Source: Mesorhizobium sp. (GTDB lineage: Bacteria > Pseudomonadota > Alphaproteobacteria > Rhizobiales > Rhizobiaceae). Taken from it: a stretch of DNA of 64,000 nucleotides. Position 1 is the stretch's first letter; the number at the start of each line of letters is the position of its first letter. Shown here piece after piece: positions 27,186 through 37,232 of this stretch. Both the position numbers and the translations under genes were made by a program. The notes under the pieces were generated by a model. That model was not told the DNA's origin. It ran no database searches and was given only the letters and a program-made list of their open reading frames with translations. The stretch lies in contig NZ_SUHQ01000008.1 in NCBI RefSeq assembly GCF_004962245.1, positions 124,001-188,000 of the forward strand. Reading direction: 5' to 3'.

Positions 27186-27931
27186 CGTCACGCCCCAAGA
27201 CCGCAATGGTGCTTGCCGCCGGGCTGGGAAAGCGCATGCGGCCGATCACCGACACGATGCCAAAACCGCTGGTCAAGATATCAGGCAAGACATTGCTCGA
27301 CTGGAGCCTGGACGGCCTGGCTCGCGCCGGCGTCGACAAGGCCGTGGTCAACGTCCATTATTTCCCCGAACAGATCGTCGCCCATGTCGCCGCGCGCTTC
27401 GCGCCGCGGGTCGTCATTTCCGACGAAAGCGAAAGGCTGCTCGATTCCGCCGGCGGCATCGTTCATGCTTTGCCGGAACTGGGCGAGGCTCCCTTCTACA
27501 TCGTCAACGCCGACACCTTCTGGATCGACAGCGGCATGCCCAACCTTGTTCGCCTTGCCCTTGCATGGGATGCGGCGAAAATGGATATTCTGCTGATGCT
27601 TGCGGATCTCCAGTCAGCGACCGGACACAGCGGCGGCACCGATTTCCTGATGGCGCCGGCCGGCGCCTTGCGGCGTTCGAAAGGCGATCCGGCGGGCCTG
27701 ATCTATGCAGGTGCCGCGATCGTCCATCCGCGTCTTTTCAACGATGCGCCGGCTGGGCCGCACTCGCTCAACGCCTATTTCGATGCCGCCATCGCCGCCG
27801 GCCGCCTGTTCGGCATGATGATGCACGGCCGTTGGATCACTGTCGGCACGCCCGACGCCATTCCGCTTGCGGAAGCGGCGGTCGCCGGCGCGCTTGCCGA
27901 ATCGCCCAGCGCCTTTGATGAGTTGAAATGA
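27182..27931 (+). CDS. murU: Nucleotidyltransferase, MurU-like N-acetylmuramate-1-phosphate uridylyltransferase
   Basis: 249 aa sugar-1-phosphate nucleotidyltransferase. The signature MVLAAGLGKRMRPITDTMPKPL (in part residues 9-30) binds the nucleotide; the acidic VNADTFW and the later IYAGAAIVHPRLF blocks are typical. Beside an AmgK-like kinase this reads as MurU, which makes UDP-MurNAc directly from MurNAc-1-P in the recycling shortcut known from Pseudomonas; that route bypasses MurA and can lower fosfomycin sensitivity. Start is GTG at 27182. Overlaps addB by 4 bp (ATGA). Confidence 0.82.
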   Translation: MTSRPKTAMVLAAGLGKRMRPITDTMPKPLVKISGKTLLDWSLDGLARAGVDKAVVNVHYFPEQIVAHVAARFAPRVVISDESERLLDSAGGIVHALPELGEAPFYIVNADTFWIDSGMPNLVRLALAWDAAKMDILLMLADLQSATGHSGGTDFLMAPAGALRRSKGDPAGLIYAGAAIVHPRLFNDAPAGPHSLNAYFDAAIAAGRLFGMMMHGRWITVGTPDAIPLAEAAVAGALAESPSAFDELK

Positions 27932-30900
27932 GCGGCTCCCGCCGCGTTTTCTCGATCCCGCCCGGAGCGCCGTTTCTGCCGACGCTGGCCGATGCTTTGC
28001 TGTCGGGGCGTCTCGTTCCCGGTTTCCGCTTCGACGGTGACCCGTTGGCGTTGGCCGACGCCACCATCTATGTGCCGACGCGACGCGCCGCGCGGGCGCT
28101 GCGCGGCGTCTTCGTCGACCGTCTGGGTGGCCGCTCCGCGATCCTGCCGGTCATCCGCCCGCTCGGCGAGTTCGACGAGGACGAAGCTGCATTCGAGGCC
28201 GATGCATCGGCGGCGATCGGCCTCGCACCGCCGATCGCCGCGATCGAACGCCTTTTGCTCCTTGCACCGTTGGTGCGGGCCTGGAAGCGCCGCCTGCCGG
28301 CGCATGTCGCAGCACTTTTCGATGAGGAGATCGTCGTGCCGGCCTCCGCCGCCGATGCCATCTGGCTGGCGCGCGACCTTGCCCGGCTGATGGACGAGAT
28401 CGAGACGGAAGGCACCGACTGGACCAGGCTTGCCGATCTGGTGACCGGAAACCTCGCCGGCTGGTGGCAGGTCACGCTCGACTTCCTGAGCATCGTCACC
28501 GAAAACTGGCCGAACCTCCTCGAGGAGCGCAACCGCTCCAACCCGGCCGCGCACCGCAATGCGCTGATCGGGCTGGAAGCGGCGCGATTGAAGCGCAATC
28601 CGCCCGCTGGGCCGGTGATCGCCGCCGGCTCGACCGGATCTATTCCCGCCACGGCCGAACTGCTTGCTGTGATCGCCGGCCTGCCCAGCGGCGCGGTCGT
28701 GCTGCCCGGCCTCGACCTGATGCTGGATGAGCCGTCTTTCCAGGCAATCGCGGCGCCCGGCACCCGACCGGCCCTGCTTGGTCATCCGCAATACGGCCTG
28801 GCAAAACTGATCGGCAAGATCGGCGTGCCGCGTGGCGATGTCGAGGAGATTGCCAGTGCCGAAAGGCGGCTCACGCTGCGCGCCGCGCTTGTCGGCGAGG
28901 CACTGCGGCCGGCCGAAACCACCGAATTGTGGGCTGAGACGCGTGCCGGCTTTGCCGCCGGAGACGTCACGGAGGCGTTCGTCGATGTGACGCTTCTCGA
29001 AGCCGCCGGCGAACGCGACGAAGCGGTGGCGATCGCCGTCGCGCTCAAACGCGCCGTCGAACAGCCGGGTCAGAGCGCGGCACTCGTCACCGGCGACCGC
29101 GCCTTGGCACGGCGCGTCTCCGTCGAGCTCTTGCGCTTCGGTGTCGTCGCCGACGATTCGGGTGGCACGCCGCTCGCCAACACGCCCGCCGCCAGCCTGC
29201 TCAGGCTGGCGCTTCAGGCCGCGTTCCGGCCCGGCGATCCGGTCGCCCTGCTGTCGCTGCTCAAGCACCCGCTGCTTGGCCTTGGCGTGGAACGCGCGAT
29301 CGTCCGTCATGCCGCCGAGATCGTCGAACTGGTGGCCCTGCGCGGCGGCACCGGCCGCCCTGACGTCGCATCGCTGGCGGAGCTCTTCGAGACCCGCCTC
29401 ACTGCCCTCGGCGATACCCGCCCGCCCTTCTGGTTCTCCCGCCTGACTGTGCGAAACATCGGCAGCGCCCGCGAATTGCTCGCTCGCCTTGCCGCCGCGC
29501 TGGCGCCGCTGATCGACTTTCGCAGTCAAGCCGAAGCCGATCTTGCCGCATTGACCCGGGCCAGTGTCGTCGCGCTCGAAGGTCTCGGCCGCGCTGCGGA
29601 CGGCAGCCTGAGCGAACTCTATACGGGCGATGCCGGTGAAAAGCTCGCCGAGCTCTTGCGCGGGCTGGTTGCTGCCTCGGCATCGTTCTCCTTCGCGGCG
29701 GACGAATGGCCCGATGTGATGGAGGCGCTGATCGCGCCCGAGACGGTCAAGCCGGCGCAGGGCACCGACAGGAACATCGCCATCTGGGGCGCGTTGGAAG
29801 CCCGGTTGCAGAACGTCGACACACTGGTCATCGGCGGGCTCAACGAAGGCGTGTGGCCGCGCAAGCCGGAAAGCGACCGCTTCATGTCGCGGTTGATGAA
29901 AACCGGCATCGATCTCGAGCCGCCCGAGCGGCGCATCGGCCTTGCCGCCCATGATTTCCAGATGGCGATGGGGGCGAAGAAAGTGGTGCTGGCGCGCTCC
30001 GCCCGCTCCGGCGACGCGCCGGCGGTGCCATCGCGCTGGCTGCAGCGCATGCTGACCTTCATCGGCAAGGACCATGCGGCGGTGCTTCGCCGGCGTGGTG
30101 ATGAATTCCTGTCCTGGGCACGTGCGCTCGATGCCGGCGAAAGGAGAGATTTCGCGCCGCGGCCGCAGCCGAAGCCGCCGCTGATCGTGCGGCCGCAGCA
30201 TTTCTCGGTCACCGAGATCGAGACGCTGCGCCGCGACCCTTACGCGATCTACGCCAGGAGGATTCTCGGCCTGATGCCGCTCGATCCGGTCCTCCGCGAT
30301 CCGGGCGCCGCCGAGCGCGGCACGCTGTTTCACGCCATCCTGCATCGCTTCTCGGCGAGGGTGGCCGATCCGCTTGTGCCGGAGGCGCTGGACGGTCTCA
30401 TCGCCGCCGGCCGCCAATGCTTTGCCGAGGCGGCTCTTCCTCCCGATGTCGAGGCGGTGTGGTGGCCGCGCTTCGAAAAGCTCGCCGCGGGCATCATCGA
30501 ATGGGAGCGCGGCCGCGCCTTCGCCGTGACAATGCGGCATGCAGAGGAGCGCGCCGAGAAAACCGGCGTCGGCCAGTCCGGCGTGACGCTGTCCGGCTAC
30601 GCCGATCGTGTCGATCTGCTGGCCGGCGGCATGGCCGACATCCTCGACTACAAGACCGGCTCTTCACCGTCCAAGGCGCAGGCCCACACGCTGCTTTCGC
30701 CGCAGCTGGCGCTGGAGGGCGCGCTGCTCAGGCGCGGCGCCTTCAAGGGGCTTGGCGCGCGCGAGCCGTCGCAGCTGGCCTTCGTCAGGCTGAAGCCGAA
30801 TGGCGAGGTGTTCGAGGAATCCATCCTCGAATACAACCGCAAGCCGCGAACCGCCGCCGATCTCGCCGAGGAGGCCTGGGCGCGGCTCGAAAAACTGCTG

Positions 30901-31047
30901 ATCCACTATGCCGACCCGGCGACCGGCTATCTGTCGCGCGCGCTGCCGTTCCGCGAGGGCGAGACCGACGGCGACTACGACCATCTCGCCCGTGTGCTCG
31001 AATGGTCTGCCGGCGGCGACGCCGACGACGAGGGAGGGGAGGCATGA
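27928..31047 (+). CDS. addB: Double-strand break repair protein AddB
   Basis: 1039 aa subunit of the AddAB helicase-nuclease that resects double-strand breaks for RecA, replacing RecBCD in Alphaproteobacteria. The N-terminal half resembles an inactivated helicase; VIGGLNEGVWPRKPESDRFMSR is a family block; the C-terminal nuclease domain carries DILDYKTG near residue 905, the PD-(D/E)XK motif. It is chained to murU and addA by 4-bp overlaps. A long open frame on the opposite strand (27775-30540) is a codon-bias artefact. Confidence 0.95.
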   Translation: MSGSRRVFSIPPGAPFLPTLADALLSGRLVPGFRFDGDPLALADATIYVPTRRAARALRGVFVDRLGGRSAILPVIRPLGEFDEDEAAFEADASAAIGLAPPIAAIERLLLLAPLVRAWKRRLPAHVAALFDEEIVVPASAADAIWLARDLARLMDEIETEGTDWTRLADLVTGNLAGWWQVTLDFLSIVTENWPNLLEERNRSNPAAHRNALIGLEAARLKRNPPAGPVIAAGSTGSIPATAELLAVIAGLPSGAVVLPGLDLMLDEPSFQAIAAPGTRPALLGHPQYGLAKLIGKIGVPRGDVEEIASAERRLTLRAALVGEALRPAETTELWAETRAGFAAGDVTEAFVDVTLLEAAGERDEAVAIAVALKRAVEQPGQSAALVTGDRALARRVSVELLRFGVVADDSGGTPLANTPAASLLRLALQAAFRPGDPVALLSLLKHPLLGLGVERAIVRHAAEIVELVALRGGTGRPDVASLAELFETRLTALGDTRPPFWFSRLTVRNIGSARELLARLAAALAPLIDFRSQAEADLAALTRASVVALEGLGRAADGSLSELYTGDAGEKLAELLRGLVAASASFSFAADEWPDVMEALIAPETVKPAQGTDRNIAIWGALEARLQNVDTLVIGGLNEGVWPRKPESDRFMSRLMKTGIDLEPPERRIGLAAHDFQMAMGAKKVVLARSARSGDAPAVPSRWLQRMLTFIGKDHAAVLRRRGDEFLSWARALDAGERRDFAPRPQPKPPLIVRPQHFSVTEIETLRRDPYAIYARRILGLMPLDPVLRDPGAAERGTLFHAILHRFSARVADPLVPEALDGLIAAGRQCFAEAALPPDVEAVWWPRFEKLAAGIIEWERGRAFAVTMRHAEERAEKTGVGQSGVTLSGYADRVDLLAGGMADILDYKTGSSPSKAQAHTLLSPQLALEGALLRRGAFKGLGAREPSQLAFVRLKPNGEVFEESILEYNRKPRTAADLAEEAWARLEKLLIHYADPATGYLSRALPFREGETDGDYDHLARVLEWSAGGDADDEGGEA

Positions 31048-34000
31048 AGAAGGCCTATCCCATCCCGACCGACACGGCGGCCAGCCAGGCAAGCGCTTCC
31101 GACCCGCAAAATTCCGCCTGGGTGTCGGCCAATGCCGGATCGGGCAAGACCCATGTGCTGGCCCAGCGCGTCATCCGTCTTCTGCTGCGCGGCACCGATC
31201 CGTCGAAGATTCTGTGCCTGACCTATACCCGCGCCGCCGCCGCCAACATGTCGAACCGGGTGTTTTCGACGCTGTCGGAATGGACGGCGCTTGGCGACGC
31301 GGAACTGGCGACAAGGATAGAGGCGCTGGACGGTCGCCAGCCCGATCGCGAAACCATGCGCCGCGCCCGCCGGCTGTTCGCCGAGGCGCTGGAGACACCG
31401 GGCGGGCTGAAGATCCAGACCATCCACGCCTTCTGCGAATCGGTGCTGCACCAGTTTCCGCTGGAAGCCAACATACCGGCCCATTTCGAAATGCTCGATC
31501 CGCAGATGGAGGCGTCGCTCTTCGCCGCTGCCCGCCGCGACATGATCTCGGGCACGACCGCCGGCGATGCGGGACTGGCCGAGGCTTTCGCCACCATTCT
31601 GGAACGCGGCGGCGAACACGGGCTCGACGCCTTGCTGGCCGAGATCGTGCGCAAGCGCGATGGTCTGCGCGCCTTCATCAGCGCGGCCGGCGGCGATGGC
31701 TTCCGGGCGCTGTTCGACGAGTTCAGGTTTCGCACCGGCCAGACCGCCGAAGGCCTGGCGGCGTCCGTCTGGCCGCTGCCGGGCTTCCTGCCGGACTATT
31801 TCATCACCTTTGCCCGCGCTGCCGAAGCCGCCGATGCCCGCATCGTATTGAACAATCTGCTGCCCTATGCGCGTCTTGCCTTCGCCGAGGACGATCCGCT
31901 TCGCCGGCTGCAATTGCTGGCAAAAGCCTTCCTGCGGGCGGATGGCGAGCCTTATGAGCCGGCAAAGACGTTCAAGAAGGCGTTGCTCGACCGGCTGCCC
32001 GATCTTGCCGAGCGCTATCTGGCGGCGGCCGACGCCATCCTGGAAATCTCCGACCGATTGGCGCTGTTCAGGATGCTGGAGGGCACACGTGCTGCGCTGA
32101 CCATCGCCGACTGGCTGATCACCCGCTACGAGCACTTGAAGCGCGCCCGCGGCTTCCTCGACTTCAATGACCTCATCACCCGAACGGTCAATCTCCTGGC
32201 GCGGCCCGACGCCGGTCCCTGGGTGCAGTACAAGCTCGACCAAGGCATCGACCATATCCTGCTTGACGAAGCGCAGGACACCAGTCCCGACCAGTGGGAG
32301 GTGGTGAAGCGGCTGGCGGAAGAATTCTTTGCCGGGCTCGGCGCGCGCGACAACGTTCACCGCACGGTCTTTGCCGTCGGTGATGAAAAACAGTCGATCT
32401 ATTCCTTTCAAGGAGCGGCGCCCGACTCCTTCGCCGACTCAAGGCTCCTGTTTGCCGGTAAAGTACGCGACGCCAACGCCGCCTTCGCCGATCTCAAGCT
32501 GACCTGGTCCTTCCGCTCGACCGACGACGTGCTTGCGGCGGTGGACCGTGTCTTTGCCGACCCGGTCGTGCGGCGCGGCATCAGCCACGATCCCGATCCG
32601 CTGAACCACAAGGCGATCCGCACCGACGCGCCAGGCTATGTCGAGGTCTGGCCTTCGATCGGCGCCGACGTTGTCGACGAGCCGGACGACTGGACGCAAG
32701 CCGTCGACCACGCCCATGCGCCGGCGGTGCGCGTCGCCGAAAACGTGGCGGCGACCATTGCCGGATGGATCGGCGCCGGCGAGATCATCGAGGGCCGCGG
32801 CAAAAGACTTCGGCCCGGCGATGTGCTGGTGCTGGTGCGCAAGCGCGATCGTTTCGTCCATGCGCTGACGCGCGCGCTGAAGCGCCGCGACATCCCGGTC
32901 GCCGGCGCCGACCGGCTCAGCCTGCCCGGTCATATCGCGGTGAAGGACCTGATCGCGCTCGGCCACTTTCTCATCCAGCCGCAGGACGATCTGTCGCTTG
33001 CCGCCGTGCTGCGCAGCCCGATCTTCGATGTTTCGGAAGAGGTGCTTTTCGCGCTCGCGGGCGAGCGGCCGTCCGGCCTCTCCTTGATCGCCTCGCTCAG
33101 GCGGCATGCCGGCGAAAGCGCTGCCTTGGCCGCAATCGCTGCCCAACTCGACACATGGTCCGATGAAGCCGCATTCAAGCCTGTGTTCGAATTCTATGCC
33201 GGGGCTCTCGCCCGTGACGGCCTGCGCAAGAAGATGATCGCGCGGCTCGGGCCGGAAGCCGGCGACATTCTCGACGAGTTCCTGAGCTTCTGCCTGGCCG
33301 AGGAACGAACCGGCCTGCCGGGCCTGGAGTCCTTCCTGTCGACGCTGGAAAACGCCGGCCCCGAGATCAAGCGCGAAATGGACCAGACCCGCGACGAGGT
33401 TCGCGTCATGACCGTGCATGCCGCCAAGGGCCTGGAGGCGCCTGTGGTGTTCCTGGTCGATGGTGGCTCGGCGCCGTTCAGCGACCAACATCTGCCGCGA
33501 CTGATGCCGTTCGATGGCTCGGGCGAACATTGGGGCGGCAAGGGCTATCTCTGGCGCTCGGCCAGCGACGTCGCCAATGGATTTTCGCGAGCCGCTTCGG
33601 TCCGCGCGCGCGAACTCGCCGACGACGAATACCGCCGGCTGCTCTATGTCGGCATGACCCGGGCCGAGGACCGGCTGATCGTCTGCGGCTATCACGGCAA
33701 GCGGGCGCCGAATGCGGGCACCTGGCATTCGATCGTCAGCCGCGCGCTGGTCGGCGCCCCCGAAAGCGCGGAGCGGCGGCACCCCGCCACCGGCGAGGCC
33801 GTGCATCGCTTTCACGTGACAAAATTGCCGCCGGTCGCACAGGCGGCGGCCGAAGAGGCGGCGCAGACGCAACAGTTTGCGCCGTTGCCGGAGACGCTGT
33901 TCCAACCCTTGCCGCCCTTCGAGGACCTGCCGCGGCCGCTGTCGCCCTCCGGCGCCTCGGCGCTGATCGACGAGGCGAAGGAAGCCGTGATCGATACCGG

Positions 34001-34556
34001 CTCGCCGGTGCTGGACACCGAGGCGGAGCCTGGTTTTGCCGTGATGCGAGGGCTGGCGCTGCACAAATTGCTGCAGATGCTGCCCGGCATTGCGGAGGCC
34101 GAACGCCGGGGTGCCGCGGAGCGTTATCTCAAGCGCGCCGGCGCGCAATGGCCTGAAACCGAGCGCGACAAGGCCTTGGCCTCGGTGGCGGCAATCCTCG
34201 CCGACAGCCGCTTCGCCTCGTTATTCGCATCATCGTCGCGCGCCGAAGTCGCCGTCATGGGCAGCCTGGAGGTGAAGGGCAAGCTGCGCTCGATCTCCGG
34301 CAAGATCGACCGGCTGGCGGTAACCTCAGGCAAGGTTTCGATCGTCGACTACAAGACCAACCGGCCGGCGCCGGCAGCGCTGGCGGACGTTCCGCCGGCC
34401 TATGTCCTGCAGCTCGCGCTCTATCGTGCGCTGCTCCAGCCGCTCTACCCCGGGCATGAGGTCTCGGCGGCGCTGCTGTTCACCGAAGCGCCGCGGCTGA
34501 TCGAGCTGCCGGCAAGGGCGATGGACGATGCCCTTGCCCGACTCACGGGAGCGTGA
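31044..34556 (+). CDS. addA: Double-strand break repair helicase AddA
   Basis: 1170 aa UvrD-family helicase/nuclease. Walker A NAGSGKTH at 30-37, Walker [14 protein letters not shown] near 407-419, helicase motifs [17 protein letters not shown] and [17 protein letters not shown], then [14 protein letters not shown], and a C-terminal nuclease with IVDYKTNRP near residue 1101. Start fixed by homology ([10 protein letters not shown]) and the ATGA overlap with addB, with a GGGAGGGGAGG ribosome site. Followed after 74 nt by trxA. Confidence 0.96.
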   Translation: MKKAYPIPTDTAASQASASDPQNSAWVSANAGSGKTHVLAQRVIRLLLRGTDPSKILCLTYTRAAAANMSNRVFSTLSEWTALGDAELATRIEALDGRQPDRETMRRARRLFAEALETPGGLKIQTIHAFCESVLHQFPLEANIPAHFEMLDPQMEASLFAAARRDMISGTTAGDAGLAEAFATILERGGEHGLDALLAEIVRKRDGLRAFISAAGGDGFRALFDEFRFRTGQTAEGLAASVWPLPGFLPDYFITFARAAEAADARIVLNNLLPYARLAFAEDDPLRRLQLLAKAFLRADGEPYEPAKTFKKALLDRLPDLAERYLAAADAILEISDRLALFRMLEGTRAALTIADWLITRYEHLKRARGFLDFNDLITRTVNLLARPDAGPWVQYKLDQGIDHILLDEAQDTSPDQWEVVKRLAEEFFAGLGARDNVHRTVFAVGDEKQSIYSFQGAAPDSFADSRLLFAGKVRDANAAFADLKLTWSFRSTDDVLAAVDRVFADPVVRRGISHDPDPLNHKAIRTDAPGYVEVWPSIGADVVDEPDDWTQAVDHAHAPAVRVAENVAATIAGWIGAGEIIEGRGKRLRPGDVLVLVRKRDRFVHALTRALKRRDIPVAGADRLSLPGHIAVKDLIALGHFLIQPQDDLSLAAVLRSPIFDVSEEVLFALAGERPSGLSLIASLRRHAGESAALAAIAAQLDTWSDEAAFKPVFEFYAGALARDGLRKKMIARLGPEAGDILDEFLSFCLAEERTGLPGLESFLSTLENAGPEIKREMDQTRDEVRVMTVHAAKGLEAPVVFLVDGGSAPFSDQHLPRLMPFDGSGEHWGGKGYLWRSASDVANGFSRAASVRARELADDEYRRLLYVGMTRAEDRLIVCGYHGKRAPNAGTWHSIVSRALVGAPESAERRHPATGEAVHRFHVTKLPPVAQAAAEEAAQTQQFAPLPETLFQPLPPFEDLPRPLSPSGASALIDEAKEAVIDTGSPVLDTEAEPGFAVMRGLALHKLLQMLPGIAEAERRGAAERYLKRAGAQWPETERDKALASVAAILADSRFASLFASSSRAEVAVMGSLEVKGKLRSISGKIDRLAVTSGKVSIVDYKTNRPAPAALADVPPAYVLQLALYRALLQPLYPGHEVSAALLFTEAPRLIELPARAMDDALARLTGA

Positions 34557-34630
34557 CACAACACCTGCTTGAACAAGGACGCGATAACCACCACATTTGG
34601 TGCGAAAACAACCCTCGAAAGGATTTCAGC

Positions 34631-34954
34631 ATGGCCACCGTTAAGGTCGACAAGAGCAATTTCCAGGCTGACGTGCTCGACGCCAAGGAGCCGGTCGTGG
34701 TCGATTTCTGGGCGGAATGGTGCGGCCCGTGCAAGATGATCGCGCCGGCGCTGGAAGACATCGCCACCGAACTCGGCGGCAAGGTGAAGATCGCCAAGCT
34801 CAACATCGACGAGAATCCCGAGCTTGCCGCGCAGTTCGGCGTGCGCTCGATTCCGACGCTGATGATCTTCAAGGGCGGCGAAATGGCCGACATGAAGGTT
34901 GGCGCGGCACCCAAGACGGCGCTGTCGCACTGGATCAACGGCAACCTCGCCTGA
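34631..34954 (+). CDS. trxA: Thioredoxin
   Basis: 107 aa cytosolic dithiol reductant. Active site WCGPCK is in the usual place after FWAEW, and the cis-Pro loop [11 protein letters not shown] is present. Length and lack of signal peptide fit TrxA. It sits 74 nt after addA and is followed by a terminator, closing the divL-to-trxA block. Confidence 0.96.
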   Translation: MATVKVDKSNFQADVLDAKEPVVVDFWAEWCGPCKMIAPALEDIATELGGKVKIAKLNIDENPELAAQFGVRSIPTLMIFKGGEMADMKVGAAPKTALSHWINGNLA

Positions 34955-34976
34955 TCCGGCACGAAATCCTGCAGAC

Positions 34977-35004
34977 AAGCCCAGCTATCGCGCCGGGCTT
35001 TTTG
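34977..35004 (+). terminator. Rho-independent terminator downstream of trxA
   Basis: AAGCCC (34977-34982) pairs with GGGCTT (34995-35000) over a 12-nt loop, followed by a T-run. It lies 22 nt after the trxA stop. Confidence 0.75.
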
Positions 35005-35081
35005 TTGGCGTTATCGCTGGAGCGTTCTGGCACTCGCGCTGATGCGCGTCATATCCTCTGCTCGGCAAACAGGAGAGCTCC

Positions 35082-35363
35082 ATGACAGGATCCGCCAAAG
35101 CCACCGTCTTCATCGACAATGATCGCGTCATCGTCACCGAATACCGCTTCGCGCCGGGCGACAACACAGGCTGGCACCGTCATGGCCACGACTACGTCGT
35201 CGTGCCGCTCATGGACGGCAAGGTCAAGCTGCTGACCAAGGACGGCGAATCCTTTGCCGAGATGAAGAAGGGGGCGCCCTATTTCCGCAAGGAAGGCGTC
35301 GAGCACGATGTCATCAGCGCCAATGAGGGTGAATACGCCTTCATCGAGATCGAACTGAAGTAA
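35082..35363 (+). CDS. Small cupin-domain protein
   Basis: 93 aa single-domain cupin. The first motif GDNTGWHRHGHDYVVVPL carries His residues of a potential metal site (HRHGHD), with a later His in GVEHDVISANEGEYAFIEIE. Small cupins of this sort may be metal enzymes or ligand sensors; nothing shows which. Preceded by a good AGGAGAG site. Convergent with the VOC gene 24 nt downstream. Confidence 0.82.
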   Translation: MTGSAKATVFIDNDRVIVTEYRFAPGDNTGWHRHGHDYVVVPLMDGKVKLLTKDGESFAEMKKGAPYFRKEGVEHDVISANEGEYAFIEIELK

Positions 35364-35387
35364 TTCACCAAGGGACGGCGCCCGAGA

Positions 35388-35807
35388 TCACCAGTCGGCG
35401 ATGCGATCGCCGCCGGTGAATTGGGCGCTTTTTGCGGTATACTCGAACAGCTCGATCTTCACGCCGTTGGGGTCGCGGATCCAGGCTTGGTACGTGTCAT
35501 CGCAGGCATGCTTCTTGGCCGTGACATCGATGCCCTTCGACCTGATATGGGCGATCGCCGCGTCGATATCTTTCACTTCAAGGCAGAAGTGGTTGATCTG
35601 GTTGAGCTCGCTGTGGCTCGTGCCGTCTTTCTCGAACACCTCGACATGGCTGCGGCCGCCGCAATTGAGGTAGAAGCCGAAGATCTTGCCGTCGCGCAGG
35701 AAATTGAACTGAGTGTCCAGGCCGAGCACGTCTCGGTAGAAACTCCGCGTCGCCTCCAGATCATGCGCGAAGATGCAGACATGAGCAAGCTGCTTTACCT
35801 CGATCAT
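35388..35807 (-). CDS. VOC-family protein (glyoxalase/bleomycin resistance/dioxygenase fold)
   Basis: 139 aa with two beta-alpha-beta-beta-beta modules. Possible metal ligands are His9 in QLAHVCIFAHD, the Glu in HVEVFEKDG, His in NHFCLEVKD and the Glu of GVKIELFEYT, the usual glyoxalase-like quartet. The pattern GVTAKK-style linker and DPNGVKIELFEY resemble lactoylglutathione lyase relatives, but the substrate cannot be assigned. It lies 37 nt after folC on the same strand and may be cotranscribed. Confidence 0.82.
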   Translation of the reverse strand: MIEVKQLAHVCIFAHDLEATRSFYRDVLGLDTQFNFLRDGKIFGFYLNCGGRSHVEVFEKDGTSHSELNQINHFCLEVKDIDAAIAHIRSKGIDVTAKKHACDDTYQAWIRDPNGVKIELFEYTAKSAQFTGGDRIADW

Positions 35808-35844
35808 GAATGGCTCCTTGCGCTGGTCGCGACAAATCGGATGT

Positions 35845-37170
35845 TCAGGTCGGCGGCGTACCGTTCTCGGCCAACACCGCGCCGGCCAGGTACAACGAGC
35901 CGCTGATCAGGATGCGCGGCGGCGGTCCGTCCCAGCCGTCGCGCAGCAGCATCAGCGCATTGGCGACGGAGCTCACTGGTTCGGCCGACAGCCCGGCCTC
36001 GATGGCGCGGATCGCCAGTTCGTCATTCGGCACGCTGGCTTCGCTGAGGCTCACCGGCACCGTGTAGACATGCCGGACCAGACCCTTGAAGGCGCGGAAA
36101 TAGCCGGTCTGGTCCTTGGTGTTGATCATGCCGGAAATCAGGAACAGCGGCCGCGGGTTCTTTTCCTCCCGCTCGGCCAGCGCCTCGGCGACGACCATGC
36201 CGGCGCCTGGATTGTGGCCGCCGTCGAGCCAGATTTCGGCGCCCTTCGGCGCCAGTTCCGTCAGCCTGCCTTGCGGCAATTTCTGCATCCGCGCCGGCCA
36301 GGCGGCATTGGCCATCGCCTTCTCGGCGGCGCGGTGGTTGATCTCGAAGCCCGCCGCCTTGACCGCCGCGATTGCCGCTGCCGCGTTGGAAAACTGGTGG
36401 CGCCCCGGCAGGCGCGGCGGCGGCAGGTCCATCAAACCGTCTTCGTCCTGATAGACCATCCGGCCGTTTTCCTCGAAGGCGAGGAAATCCTGGCCATAAA
36501 CGAAAGCGGGACAGTCGAGCCGCTCGGCGGTTTCGATGAGCACCTGCAGCGCCGTTTCACTTTCCTGCGCGCCGATGACCACCGGGCAACCGCGCTTGAT
36601 GATGCCGGCCTTTTCAGCGGCGATCAGTTCGACACGGTCGCCGAGATAGGCTTCGTGGTCGAGCGAGACCGGCATGATCACCGACACCGCCGGCTCGGTG
36701 ACGACATTGGTGGCGTCGAAGCGGCCGCCGAGGCCGACCTCGATGATGACGGCATCCGCCGGATGTTCGGAAAACAAGAGGAAGGTGACGGCGGTCAGGA
36801 TTTCGAAGACGGTGATCGTCTCGCCTTCATTGGCCTTGGCGACGCGGGCGATGGCATCGGCGAAAACCTTGTCCTCAACCAGCCTGCCGCCGCCGTCGGC
36901 GGCCAGCCGGTAGCGCTCATGCCAGTTCACCAGATGTGGTGATGTGTGGACATGGACGCGGTGGCCGGCCGCTTCGAGCAGCGCCTGCGAGAAGGCGGCG
37001 CAGGAACCCTTGCCGTTGGTGCCGGCGATGTGGATGACCGGTGGCAGATGGTCCTGCGGATTGCCCAGCCGCTCCAGCAGCCGCGAAATGCGGTCGAGCG
37101 AAAGGTCGAAGCCCTTCGGATGAAGCGACATCAGGCTTTCGATTTCGCGGTCGGCGGCAAGCGTGGTCAT
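35845..37170 (-). CDS. folC: Bifunctional dihydrofolate synthase/folylpolyglutamate synthase
   Basis: Adds glutamate to dihydropteroate and to folates. 441 aa Mur-ligase fold. P-loop GTNGKGSC at 50-57, the family block EVGLGGRFDATNV, and the C-terminal ligase domain with WLDGGHNPGAG. It follows accD by 62 nt in the trpFBA-accD-folC order common in Alphaproteobacteria. Confidence 0.96.
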   Translation of the reverse strand: MTTLAADREIESLMSLHPKGFDLSLDRISRLLERLGNPQDHLPPVIHIAGTNGKGSCAAFSQALLEAAGHRVHVHTSPHLVNWHERYRLAADGGGRLVEDKVFADAIARVAKANEGETITVFEILTAVTFLLFSEHPADAVIIEVGLGGRFDATNVVTEPAVSVIMPVSLDHEAYLGDRVELIAAEKAGIIKRGCPVVIGAQESETALQVLIETAERLDCPAFVYGQDFLAFEENGRMVYQDEDGLMDLPPPRLPGRHQFSNAAAAIAAVKAAGFEINHRAAEKAMANAAWPARMQKLPQGRLTELAPKGAEIWLDGGHNPGAGMVVAEALAEREEKNPRPLFLISGMINTKDQTGYFRAFKGLVRHVYTVPVSLSEASVPNDELAIRAIEAGLSAEPVSSVANALMLLRDGWDGPPPRILISGSLYLAGAVLAENGTPPT

Positions 37171-37232
37171 GGGAGAATCCTAGGCGCGTCGCGGACGACG
37201 CGCAATCGCGGTTCGCGGCGAAGGATGTCGCT

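Noticed and set aside
27775-30540. Long open frame (921 codons) antisense to addB
   Set aside because: It mirrors addB codon by codon, has low-complexity Arg/Gly/Gln-rich translation and no family motif; a high-GC antisense artefact. The same holds for long antisense frames at 4422-5948, 21548-22918, 32439-34148, 45488-47113, 49253-50581, 55187-57328 and 58305-59978.
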